The position numbers were made by a program, and so were the translations under genes. Source: Nymphaea colorata (lineage: Eukaryota; Streptophyta; Magnoliopsida; Nymphaeales; Nymphaeaceae). Taken from it: a stretch of DNA of 23,256 nucleotides. Numbering within the stretch: position 1 is the stretch's first letter; every line of letters starts with the position of its first letter. The stretch covers positions 1-23,256 of the forward strand of contig NW_022204773.1 in NCBI RefSeq assembly GCF_008831285.2, in the 5' to 3' direction. Positions 1-9,455 of this stretch are shown in pieces. The notes under the pieces are model-generated. The model searched no databases. It was not told the DNA's origin and saw nothing but the letters and a program-made list of their open reading frames with translations.

Positions 1-341
1 AAGGCATTCTTAACAACATATGAGGAAAACACAACCAAACTAGCAGCCACCATGCGGCCAATCCCACTTTTTCCTTTGACTGTCTTCTTCCCTTCTCCCT
101 CATTAGGTGAACCAACAAAGGAAGTTTATGCCTCTGGATTTGGGTGTGGAAGGGATATTGCGAAGTGTAAGCATGACTTGTTCCACAGTCCAGTTGGGGC
201 AAAGTTAAGCTGCATGAAACTGATAAAAGTATTAAAATCATTTCTCGATGGTAGAACACAGGAAGATGACAAGACTATAATCCGAGAAAAATAGAAAAAC
301 TGTTGAAGTTTCACAAAGGAGGGTCTGATTTGTAGCATGAA
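1..341. repeat. Terminal direct repeat, left copy
   Basis: This segment is nearly identical to 22915-23256 in the same orientation. Reading the two copies side by side shows only three small differences: GAGG versus GAAGG near base 22, CAAAGG versus CAAAAGG near base 117, and GGAAGGG versus GGGGGG near base 150. All three sit in short A or G runs, which resembles consensus or sequencing error more than old divergence. The match reaches both outer edges of the window, which fits a contig whose ends overlap. Short open frames exist on both strands, but the indels change their sequence between copies, so I do not call a gene. Confidence 0.95.
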
Positions 342-2027
342 TCTGGAAGAAACTGCCTTAGCAGACTGGAGGAAAGCATCTGAACATTCCTTTATAATTC
401 ATGAGAGCAAACAGTCTAGTTGTTGAACAGATACCCTAACCAGGTTATCTCGGTGGTTAGTGATTTCGTTGTTCCCCCCTAAAACAAAGTGCAAAAGAAG
501 AAGATATGAGAGAGAACCCAACTTTAAATCCTAACAAAAGAATACTCCATTGCTCTTCCCACATTCAAAAAGATAGATGCCTATATTTTTTGAACCGAAT
601 TTGACAGAAAGACATAAAAAGGCCAACATCAAGCTCATTAAACAAATGTGTGTGTGTGTACTAGTATGGTAGCATTTAGAAAAATAGGTGTTTTCACCAT
701 GTTTGGAGGTAGTGAGTAGTTAAAGTCTGTTTCCTAAATGATCATGTTCATCAACATCCATATCCAGTACCACCATGTCACTACCATGTTGGATCTTGGA
801 GCTGGAGGGGGCCTCTTTAGGTTCAAACATTATATGAAGACTGATAAAACAACATTGAAATATGGAAAGAGCCTGTAGAGGGTTCGCTTGTTAGGATTTG
901 GATTTTTTCTCATGTCTTCTTCTCCCTACATCTTTTTTTTAGGAAATAGAACATCAATGCCCCAACTTCAAACATTGTAGCTCCAAACTTGGTGGGGATG
1001 AATATGGATATTAATAAACATAGACCCAGTTATTACTAGCTTGAAAAGGCCTCCTTCAATCTTCCCAAGGTTTGGCACATGGAATCTTTAATTTGAAAAG
1101 GGACAAACTTCAAGGATGGTCTCCTTAATTTCAGGACAAATCAGTGAATGGACAGGGAATTCAACAATTAAGTGACAGATAAATATTTGTCACTTCAACC
1201 AAGGGCAAAGTGAGGCCATAACCTGATCTTGAACTACTTTATAGAAACCACCATTAATTCATGTCGAACCAGCCCAAGTCACTAATGACCTCCATAGTAA
1301 GATGGGCCCTTTCAGTCAGGCAATAACCAAAATAAGAACTGAGCCAACTATTTCCAGGCAATCAAATACAGCCTTAATGTCACTCATCAGCAAAGATTGC
1401 CTTAGCTTACCTTTAGACCAGGGTTGCCAAATCCTATAGGATGCTAAGCAAATCACTCAGCCTCTGTAAGGCACTTCCATGCATAAAACATTGTTCACAA
1501 ATCATATGTCCTGAGATATTTTCATTTCATGTTTCTCTGTAGCCACGAAAAACTTTGAACCAAGAACTTTAAATCAGAAGGTTAGGACTCCATAACGACC
1601 AAACACTTGTAACCAATTGATGGCCAAACTTTTGAAATCTGGCCTGATTCATGGATTTCCCATGTGACCTGCTCAAGTGAATGCTCCATGACCTGACTTC
1701 TATATTCTTGAGGAATATCATCTCTTCAGTATCTTTGTAGTTTATGGTCCACCTTTATCAAGCTCAAAACAAATCTTACTAGACGAAAGTCTTAAGGTGA
1801 TCACAACAAAAGAACACTGGCCTAGGGGAAATATGAGAGTGTCATTTCAATAGAGGAAGACCTCAGCTAACAAATGCTAGTTTGTATGTACCTAACCCCA
1901 GTGTGTATCTCAAGAAAGAAAACACACAAAGCAAGAAGAAAAGCAAACAAACAAACAAAAGAAAAGGTCATTGGAGAATATAATAAAAGCTGGCATGAAT
2001 GAGAAATATGAAAGAAAAAAAATTTAC
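342..2027. other. Stretch without recognisable gene
   Basis: AT-rich sequence with a short GT run (about 646-658), A-rich patches and no open frame that resembles a protein on either strand. I searched the minus strand here for the remaining 3' exons of the SEC61 alpha remnant and did not find them. Confidence 0.6.
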
Positions 2028-2153
2028 CATCAACTGCTTGCCAACATCCCTAGCAGAGGAGCTAGATACTTCTAATCCAAGTCTTTGAGAACAGTGCACA
2101 TGCTAAGAGCATAAAAAAAATAAAGAAATGGATTGGCTGCCATATGTGTCAGG
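2028..2153 (-). pseudogene. SEC61A: SEC61 alpha remnant, downstream exon
   Basis: The exon starts where SEC61 alpha has the codon split between SS and LADM: the previous exon ends TCG AG and this one starts C CTG, restoring the second serine. The acceptor dinucleotide is AA (minus strand of 2154-2155), a one-base loss of AG. The internal reading changes frame after NPF and again after TWI. The exon ends at KQLM, where the family has KQLK, directly before GTAAAT. Confidence 0.9.
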
Positions 2154-2298
2154 TTGCAATGCATCTTCAGGTCATTAGATTTGTAGACAAATTATGTAAT
2201 ATGAAGAGGACAAAAAAAAATTGCTTGAAAAACCATAGGTAAAACAACACCAAGATACATCATTTAAATGCAAGGAAATGAATAAGCAAAATAATCAC

Positions 2299-2453
2299 CT
2301 CGATGGTGCTGTAAGTAGTAAGAAATACCACCAACAGGAATAAATAACCACCTAAATATTCAGATTCCTTCCATTTCCCAGGAAATTTCAATAGTACCTC
2401 CTGCAAAGCAACTGCAATAGGAATAATACACAGGAAAAAATGATAAAATGCTC
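2299..2453 (-). pseudogene. SEC61A: SEC61 alpha remnant, upstream exon
   Basis: The 3' boundary at the minus-strand sequence CGAG|GTGATT is clear and phase-compatible with the next exon. The 5' boundary is uncertain: recognisable homology starts near AGCATTTTATCA, where the family reads SALVS. In-frame, this stretch could pass for a 78-residue open frame with hydrophobic segments, but the conserved blocks are spread over different frames, so that frame is not a real product. Confidence 0.88.
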
Positions 2454-2746
2454 CTAATCCTTTCTTCACAACCTCTTGGTTTTCATTGGCTGGCAATTTT
2501 CCTCAGTATGAAAATACAATGCATACAAAATGTCGGATATATCCATATGTCAAACAGGATACATGATTAATGGCTCATGTTGGCTTCTAGATGAGTCTTC
2601 AACTTAAAAATGTCCTTTTTCATGCACTCGTATATTGAATTATAGAAAGAAATGATAAAATGCTCCTAATCTCTTTCTTCACAACTTTTCATGTTTGGTT
2701 GAGCTTCACTAGCTAGAAATTTTCCTCAGTATAAAAAGAATATAAA
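2438..2746. repeat. SEC61A: Imperfect direct repeat duplicating part of the SEC61 alpha exon
   Basis: Copy 1 (about 2438-2514) and copy 2 (about 2650-2746) share AAATGATAAAATGCTCCTAA, TTTCTTCACAAC and TTTTCCTCAGTAT in the same order. Copy 1 includes the 5' end of the SEC61 alpha exon and the sequence just upstream of it on the minus strand. Copy 2 carries the same exon edge without the rest, so it is a partial, older duplication inside the pseudogene. Confidence 0.8.
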
Positions 2747-2759
2747 CTATAAAATTTGA

Positions 2760-3028
2760 CAAAACACTCAGAAAAGTAGAATTGAAAAATCTCAGTAATA
2801 GATTGAATTAAAAAAAAGAGAATTGAGCTTGGTTTTCAGAATTTTGGTTCGAGAGAAACAAAAACATGGAATAGCTTAAAAATCTATCAAAAATAACTGA
2901 AAGTTCAAAAAATCAATAAATGTTGTGGCCTAATTTTCACACAACAAAACCAAGAATCAAACCCAAATTTAATTTTATTGCACAAGGCATACATTGATAG
3001 GCCCCACCGCTAGAATTAAAAAAGAAAA
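2760..3028. other. AT-rich spacer
   Basis: No gene or clear element seen; A-rich with short homopolymers. Confidence 0.5.
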
Positions 3029-3320
3029 GATAAGTTTGAACAGAGAAAACAAAAGAAAGATAATTGTGATCGTGCTGCTATCTTGAAGACCTCATCTAGG
3101 CCCTATATAGGCATACACTTTAGCATACAACTAGTGTCTTCAAGTGTTTGAGGATAGAGCTAGGCATAAACCTTGGCAGCAAGGTAAGATAAGCATGAAC
3201 AGTGAAAACAGAAAAAAGAGATGATTGTGATGGTGCATGCATGTACCTTGAAGGTCTCACCTGAGCACCATAAAACAGTGTTTGAAGACAGAGCTAGGCA
3301 TACACCTTGGCAGCAGGGAG
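3029..3320. repeat. Two-copy tandem repeat, 159-bp period
   Basis: Unit 1 (3029-3187) and unit 2 (3188-3320) share in order GATAAG, GAACAG.GAAAACA, GAT.ATTGTGAT, CTTGAAG, CTCA, GTGTTTGA, GAGCTAGGCATA and CACCTTGGCAGCA (written here as consensus with gaps). Unit 2 lacks part of the middle of unit 1. No coding content was recognised. Confidence 0.8.
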
Positions 3321-4424
3321 CATATAAAGCATTTTGCCCACTAGAACACTATTACGTGATCTTTTATGTGTGTATGTGAATTGTGAAACACACAAATCTT
3401 GTCCACCGAGAAGAACAGAACAAAATGAAATTTATGATGATCCAAAAACAGTATTGAAAAGAAGACTAGGTTTCCACCCATGGTTGGACCTTTTAAGAGG
3501 TGTAAAACCATTTTTAGGGTTTTCTTGAAATGTTTATAAATTCTAGATTTACCTAGATCCCATGTTGTAATATTTACTTTTTCATTGTCACTCGAGGGAA
3601 ACCAATAAGTGCCTAGCAATTAATGTTGCCTCAATATTAAACAAGTGGAAACACAAACTAGCTGAACAATATGTGGACATGATAACAAAGAATACTCACC
3701 ACCTTAAAGACCAGCACCCATATGCTGAAAAGAAGAGATTTTCTGGTTGGAAGGAGAGAAAGAGAGATGAACATGGCAAGTAATGTGAAGAAGCATAAAT
3801 GCACATCAAAAAAATAATTAAGATGATAAAACTTTCCTACAAAAAAAAAAATAATTGAATATGACAAGAGAACAATACTTACCTGAAGAGGGAAATCACT
3901 ACCATGGAGAAAAAGAGAGAGTGAGAAAGGGAGAGAAAGAGAGGGAGGCCTAAACTTGAGAAGTTTTTTGGCAGTTAACCCTCTACTTAAACCATGTAGA
4001 CTCTTCACAAACAAAAAATGGAGAAATCACCCAAGAAAATGTTCCCTTTCCCAACAAACCCGATCGCCTAAATTTAATTCCAAACTAAACCAAACTCCAC
4101 TAATTTCAATCTGCCATAAGAGAAGTTAAGAAAAGGAAGGGAAGTAAAAAAAAAAAAGATTTCTTTCCTGCACCTCCTAAACTGAGAAGATGTCCTACCA
4201 AACTAATTGGCCATCTCTCTTCCATTCCCCTCAAACCTCCAAAGAAAGCATTTTTGCTTGAAGTAGAAAACACATGGTTGCTTCTCACCAAGGATCCCTT
4301 CAAGCATCAGGTGTTGTCATTGATTTAAATGAATGTTATAATTTAATACTCTAATAAGAAGATCCTACTTTGGTGAGACAGCAAGGACTAATTGTGGAGA
4401 AAATAGTTCGATGCAACAATAACA
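3321..4424. other. Non-genic stretch with a few splice-like signals
   Basis: No recognisable protein. On the minus strand a strong donor-like CTTCAG|GTAAGTATTG ends at 3884. A pyrimidine tract followed by CAG and then a GTGAGT donor frames a very short exon-like piece near 3697-3730. These could be remains of a minus-strand gene lying upstream of the SEC61 alpha exons, but the translated pieces do not match that protein. A runs of 11-12 occur near 3841 and 4146. Confidence 0.35.
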
Positions 4425-4837
4425 CTAGGGGGGATGAATTTTGTTTGAGAACTTTGCTTACACTTTTTCAAGAGCAAAAGCTAAGCAATATGTCAATTTG
4501 ATCACAACTTTATTTACCAGAATCTCTAAGAATTTCAACTTGAGCTTTGTGAGTGCACATGTTTGTGTGTAGGAGATATATTCTCTTTTACCCAAAATAT
4601 TCATGAGTGTTAAGATCTACCTCAAGGCAATGATATCAAGCTTCTTGAAGGGACATCTTTACATCTATAGGACATGAACATAGAGGAGTAATTCTCAGCC
4701 TCATAGAAAAGCACAAAAAAAGAGTAAACATTGACTTGGAATCTCGCATGTGTAAAAGATTTTTGCAATTGATACTTGAGATTTTGGCCTCCATAACTTT
4801 ATAATTCTTGACAAGTATCCTTTTTTTCCTTCTTCTT

Positions 4838-5352
4838 TTTGCACTTATGAGGTTTGCTTGAAGGAAAGACCATTCGATCACCTTCAGCTTAGTGACAGTA
4901 GAGAAATTCCCCCCCTCTTGATGCATTTTTTTTTAGCACTTTTGAGGTTTGCTTGGAGAAAGCTCATTCCATCACCTTCAGATTAGTGACAATAGAGAAA
5001 TTCCCCAAAGAGGAAGCTCATTCCATCTCCTTCAGCTCAAGGATAGTATAGAAATCCTCCCTCTTGGTGCCCCCATATGTTTTTTTTTTTTAGTAAGCAC
5101 TTTGAGGTTTGCGTAGAGGAAACTCATTCTATCACCTTCAGCTTAGTAACAGTAGAGAAATTCACCCATGTGGAAACCCATTCCATCACCTTGAGATCAG
5201 TGATAGTACAGAAATCCCCCCCTCCCACTGGGTGCTCCCTTCCCTTTTTTCTTTTTCTTTTTAGCACTTTTGAGGTAGGTCTAAAGGAACCTCATTCTAT
5301 CATCTTCAGCTCAATGACAGTAGAGAAAACCGCTAGTCCCTCCCTTTCTAGG
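4838..5352. repeat. Higher-order minisatellite
   Basis: A core of about 40 bp, consensus CATTCCATCACCTTCAGCTT then AGTGACAGTAGAGAAATTCC, occurs six times starting near 4870, 4965, 5018, 5125, 5179 and 5290. Copies alternate in a pattern. Copies 2+3 and 4+5 are pairs about 53 bp apart. The pairs, and the single first and last copies, are preceded by a spacer of type TTTTTAGCACTTTTGAGGTT. The larger unit is thus roughly 160 bp, with first and last units lacking the second core. No protein is implied. Confidence 0.85.
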
Positions 5353-5853
5353 TGCTTTTATTTTTTTGATATCCTCTCAGAATCTTATAGAATATGAGGG
5401 TTTCTTCTCATATTATTCCATTGTTGAACCCTTTCATATGCCTGATTGTCAAAGTCAATGTAATATCCTTTCTCAACTTCATTGAGCTTTTCCTCATTGC
5501 TCATATTGAAGGTTTCAAAATTCCTTTCAGGTAAATAAAGATATATCTTGATGTAGACATGGCACAGTGATGAAGCCAAAGTAGAAATTCTTAGAGGTTC
5601 CTAACAAAAGAAAAGCTCTCGATCATAAATTGGTATACTGCTCAAGAGATTACCCTCTGTGCATGAATTAAAACTTTCTAAAATCAAAATTTTGATGGAA
5701 ACAAAAAAAATTGAGAAATGTTACTGGAAAGTGAGTTACAAAATATTGAAAATCACCAATTTTGAGAAAACTCACTCATTAGTCGGACTTGAACTTATAT
5801 ATATACACACACATACATACATTTTCTCAAGGTGAGCTACCTTAACACAAAAA
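5353..5853. other. AT-rich spacer
   Basis: No gene seen. A short TA/CA microsatellite lies at about 5799-5820. Confidence 0.5.
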
Positions 5854-6094
5854 CTCTCTGCCTCAAGGCAGAGGGTTTTTTCTGAAAAATCCTCCACCTC
5901 GAAGAGAAAGTTTCAAATAAACTCTTTCAACCCTTTGCCTTGAGGCACATGTTAGAGGAAACCTTTTGCCTTGAGGTAGAGGATTTTCTCTAAACTGTGA
6001 AACCATCCGCCTGAGAGCGTTTCAGAGTAAACTCTCTGCCTCAAGTAGAGGGTTATCTTTGGTTTCTGAAACCCTCCATCTCGAAGCAGAGGGT
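5854..6094. repeat. Cluster of palindromic CTCTGCCTCAAGGCAGAG-type units
   Basis: The first unit, 5856-5873, is a perfect palindrome-like hairpin: stem CTCTGCCT, 2-nt loop CA, stem AGGCAGAG. Degenerate versions follow near 5891, 5931, 5962, 6004, 6032 and 6071. They are joined by variants of AGAGGGTTT and TTTCTGAAACCCTCC, giving a longer period of about 105-110 bp. Arrays of palindromic motifs are known from LTRs of some plant Ty1/copia elements (Sireviruses), so this may be part of an old LTR. That link is inference only. Confidence 0.75.
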
Positions 6095-6810
6095 CGAAAA
6101 AAGGGATTCACCCATCAATATGAGGATTGATAATTTTGAGCGCCTTTACCTGAGGTAACTAATCCAAGGGCTATGCTTATTCTTGATGCATTTTGTTTTT
6201 GCTTAAACATTTTTTCATTCTAAATGTAGTGTGGTGTTTGGAGAAAATGTTGAAAGATTTGATGTTTCAAATTTTTGAGAAAGTTTTGAAAAATCGTTTG
6301 AGAGTATAAACCATTTTTGATTTGGGAGATTTTCAGTTGGGAAATCTTTACAAATATCATTCAGAAACCTTTAGAAGATAATGTGAGTATTTTGAAGATC
6401 ACTTTTTGAAGTCGATTTAGTGTACTAGTAAGAACTTAAGTAGGTTAGATTTTGCTCTAATTTGGTTACTATCTAGCTAGAACTCCACCTCATCGTGCTT
6501 AAGTTCTTTTAGAGAGGTGCTTATGATCATTTGTAAATTCCACAATTGAATTAGAATATATGAATGCATTGACTCTATATGATTGAAAGCAAATTATTTA
6601 TTCTTACCATATCATTCATCTAAGGGTATCATACACATTTAGATTTATTTGCACACTCATCCTAGATATTCTCATGAAGAGGAAAAAAAAGTTGAAAGTG
6701 AAATGGGGTTGTAGACCATCAAATATGATTGCAACATTGGGTCATTACTTGAGTTTTGGACTAGGTAAAGTCCATAAATGAAAATTTAAAATCTTAGATC
6801 TTGGGAAAGG
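6095..6810. other. AT-rich stretch, no gene seen
   Basis: Low-complexity, T-rich sequence. It may belong to the same LTR-like unit as the palindrome cluster, but I found no convincing LTR end or primer-binding site. GGTATCA at about 6627 is only a partial match to the plant primer-site consensus. Confidence 0.4.
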
Positions 6811-6974
6811 AATATTCGAAAGAATGAAAAAAGAAATGAAAAGATTTTAATCCAAGAGGAATAGGGAGAGAGAAAAGAAGATTTTAAAGAAAGAGAGAAG
6901 AAGATGAAGATTATAGGGAGAGAAATATTGCAATATAGAGAGAAATAGAGAAATATATATACATATACATACTT

Positions 6975-7033
<59 letters not shown>

Positions 7034-7240
7034 TCGAAAGTTCGCAAAAGAAGATATTGATTGAAGAGAGAGATAAAAGATTATAAAGAGAGAATAGTGC
7101 AATGCACATATTTGCTCATATATATATATATGTATATAAAAATTTATAAAGGAAGACATTGAATCATAGAGAGATGAGGATAAAGTGAGAGATTCATATG
7201 CATATATACGTATATAACATGTATATACGCATACGCATTT
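6811..7240. repeat. Purine-rich degenerate repeats with TA microsatellites
   Basis: Two or three degenerate units begin ATTCGAAAG (about 6813 and 7032), run through GA-rich sequence such as AAAGAGAGAA and TAGTGCAAT or ATTGCAAT, and end in TA repeats. The main TA tract is about 6954-7029; a second is about 7118-7138; a looser TATAC run lies at about 7200-7230. Open frames here, rich in Ile and Tyr, are translations of the TA repeat and not genes. Confidence 0.8.
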
Positions 7241-8238
7241 TATGAAAATTAAAATCTAAAGGTAATTAAAGCATGTCTAATTTCAATTTTTCTTGGTAGG
7301 CCAGAGAGAAACTTGGACTCATGCAAGAACCTAAGATAAGTCTTCAAGGCCTCATTGAAGAGAGCTCTTATTTTCAAAATTCCTTTGAAATCATGATTCC
7401 AAATTATTTTTATATGTGAGCATAAAACAATAATCATTTCATCTATTATAAGAAAATCTATTCCTCCTACCATTGGGTATAAAAGAAAACCAAGTAGTTG
7501 AAATGGAGAACAACGTAAGAAATCTCTCATTGGGATCCCTAATAGGGTAATTAAGAGAAAAAGTTAGTTGTAAGAATATCATGAAAATGCATTTTAACAT
7601 GTACACATTCGTAAAAGGTTTTTCTAGGTTGAAAAATCCCAACCTCAAAAATCAACATAATAATAAAGAAAATCCCGATCCAAGTACTCATTCTCCCCCT
7701 TCATTCATATATAAAAAAAAATCAATCAACTATGCATGAACTTCTCAAAACAAAGCAACATTCAAGAGAAGAGAGAAATATGTTTCAATCCTAGAATGAA
7801 ACCTTATTGCACATTCTTATGCTTTCGATGCACTCAAGAATAGCTCTTGGATATGAAGAAGATATTTGAATGTTATCTTGTATGACCATGGGGAGATGAA
7901 GAAGGGAGAAAGAAAGAAAAAGATTGGATTGGAATATTGATTACATATCTCTAATAAGAATGATTTTAGAAAATAAATCTCCTACTTCGGATGATCCTAA
8001 AGCTTCCTCGAATGGGGCTCCAAGGTGATAAAGATGTCACTCCGAGAAGCCTCCTCATGCTTCCTAGGAAAGTGGAAGTTGGAGAATTGCTCCCAAGGTT
8101 GGAGAAGAGGAAGAAGAGAAGAAGAGAAGAAGAGAAAAATGAAGAGAGAACTAGGGGAAAAACTCTAGGTCTTCAAATGAGAAAACACTAGAGATTCCCC
8201 AAGGGTTAGCTCTTGCCCAATAGAGAAGATTGTGAGGG

Positions 8239-8246
8239 TATTTATA
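8239..8246 (-). promoter_or_regulatory. TATA box of the LTR-like sequence
   Basis: Minus-strand TATAAATA inside TCTTTATAAATACCCTC. Transcription would be expected to begin some 25-35 bp downstream, around 8205-8215, and run toward lower coordinates. Confidence 0.45.
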
Positions 8247-8377
8247 AAGAGTTTTAGAGTCAAAACTCAAAATTTAAATTTTTTGAACTTAAATACATTT
8301 TCATGCAAATTTTAAACATTTTTGAATCATTTTATTTTTTTAAAATAGGTTTTCACCAAGTGGAATTGGCCCTTAAT

Positions 8378-8409
8378 CCTGTAAACACCCCTTTTGGGGT
8401 GTGGACAGG
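8378..8409. repeat. GC-rich inverted repeat (hairpin)
   Basis: CCTGTAAACACCCC, then TTTT, then GGGGTGTGGACAGG: a 14-bp stem with 12 pairs matching and a 4-base loop, at the edge of the GC-rich segment. Confidence 0.8.
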
Positions 8410-9455
8410 GCTAATGCCCACCCATCTGACCAAAACCGCCCCCAAGGGAGGTGGTTTTTTACTCAAAAGGGGCCTACGCAGTGCGCACGCCCTCCCCGGT
8501 GCACGCTGGGTGTGTTTGCACTGCCAGGTGATAGCGCCTGGTGCGCTGGTGCCTGGTGCTAACACATCTAGCATGGTTGGTGTGTTGCTTGGCCAAGCAC
8601 CAAGCAGCGTGCTGGGCACACGTGTGAGGGTGAAATGCCGCCCATTAGTGGTTTATTTTGGACCAATAAGAGATGGCTGTCACCTCCCTGGCCTCAAAGG
8701 GGTCCACACACATAGGCAAAACATAAACATTATTTTTTAAAATCCATATTTTAAAGGGAAAAATAGTCTTTTGTTATAATTAGAGTCATTTTGAGTGATT
8801 TGGGGCCCATTTTAGATTGGGATTGGGTTTGTTTGGGTGCCAATGCATTCTTGAGGTTTAACGCTCAGATCAAGGATTGGATGGGTAGTTTAGGCGCCAA
8901 GCAAATTTATGGCGCAAAATTGAGATGCAAAACAAAGGGAAGGTCTGTCCATGAGCGCATGGCACTCGATGGTATCCAAATTTGTTATTTTTGCATCGAC
9001 TTTGGATTTTGAGTTGAAATTCTTGATTTGGATCCAAACTTTGGTTTTGAATATAATTTGAATCCGATAGCAAACTTTATGGGTCCTATTTCCTAGTTTG
9101 GGCTTACCTTCGCTCGTGGGTTAAGTCACGGGCCTTGGCTATGTATTTTAGATCTAGGACTTGGATTTAGATCCAAATCTTGGTCTAAAGTTGGATTTTT
9201 GGATTTAAATTTTGCATTTGGACTTAGATATAGGCCTAGGGATCCGTTTTGGATCAACTGGTCATGAATTGGATTTTGATATAGATACAGAAGTCTGTTT
9301 TGAGTTCAGCTTGGGGTTGGAGTTCAAAATTAGATCCTAATCATTGTAAAAATGGTTGAAATAATTGAGAATCTTGTTTGAGTAAAATGAAATACAGTCA
9401 TCTGGAAAAATTTGGGGGTGATAATAGTTATGCATTGGTTACTCTTCATTTGTAG

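Larger units (their letters stand above)
2028..2453 (-). pseudogene. SEC61A: SEC61 alpha translocon subunit, two-exon gene fragment (broken)
   Basis: SEC61 alpha is the multi-membrane-pass pore subunit of the ER protein translocon. On the minus strand the upstream exon (2453-2299) reads, across frames, QLLCRRYY, stop, NFL, then GKWKESEY, then IPVGGISYY and TAPS, matching the known series QLLYRKYSGNF, GKWKESEYSG, IPVGG and TAPSS. It ends at a donor CGAG|GTGATT. The next exon (2153-2028, 126 bp) reads LTHMAANPF, then FMLLACALFSKTWI, then VSSSSARDVGKQL, matching ADMAANPF, ACALFSKTWIEV and SSARDVAKQL. It ends at donor GTAAAT. Damage includes an in-frame stop, several frameshifts, a deletion after MAANPF, a one-base insertion after TWI, and an acceptor that reads CAA instead of CAG. 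The intron is kept, so this is not a retrocopy. Exons for the N-terminal half and the last segment were not found. Identification is firm; loss of function is evident. Confidence 0.93.
7560..9343 (-). mobile_element. LTR-like sequence of a Ty3/gypsy-type retrotransposon (probable solo or truncated LTR)
   Basis: Read on the minus strand, this shows the composition of a long plant LTR. The upstream part (9343-8250) has many TTGGAT/ATCCAA motifs and a GC-rich segment (about 8380-8640). A TATAAATA box lies at 8246-8239. Past it is a pyrimidine-rich leader (8190-8090) and AT-rich sequence. A possible 5' end is TGATTAGGATC starting at 9343, but I see no polypurine tract just outside it, no primer-binding site at the other end and no target duplication. 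Both boundaries are therefore guesses. No gag-pol coding was recognised. An alternative is a non-LTR promoter region that happens to look similar. Confidence 0.5.

Noticed and set aside
2260-2496. 78-codon minus-strand frame resembling a small membrane protein
   Set aside because: It is a frame-shifted reading of the SEC61 alpha exon plus flanking intron; true conserved blocks fall in other frames.
4425-4440. AACACTAGGGGGGATGAAT as a polypurine tract or LTR edge
   Set aside because: Similar G-rich phrases are common near plant retroelements, but no partner terminus or target duplication is visible.
6620-6640. GGTATCA as a possible primer-binding site for an LTR covering 4.4-6.6 kb
   Set aside because: Only 8 of 12 positions match the initiator-Met-tRNA site, and no TG...CA boundaries were found.
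6786-7159. Open frames of 82-107 codons rich in Ile and Tyr on the minus strand
   Set aside because: They are translations of the TA microsatellite and flanking purine-rich repeats.
7991-8191. 66-codon Arg/Lys/Glu-rich open frame on the plus strand
   Set aside because: It is antisense to the pyrimidine-rich leader of the LTR-like sequence and is simple-sequence in nature.
8303-8740. 145-codon open frame on the plus strand and an 88-codon frame on the minus strand
   Set aside because: They overlap in the GC-rich part of the LTR-like sequence, where stop codons are rare by composition; neither shows a family motif.
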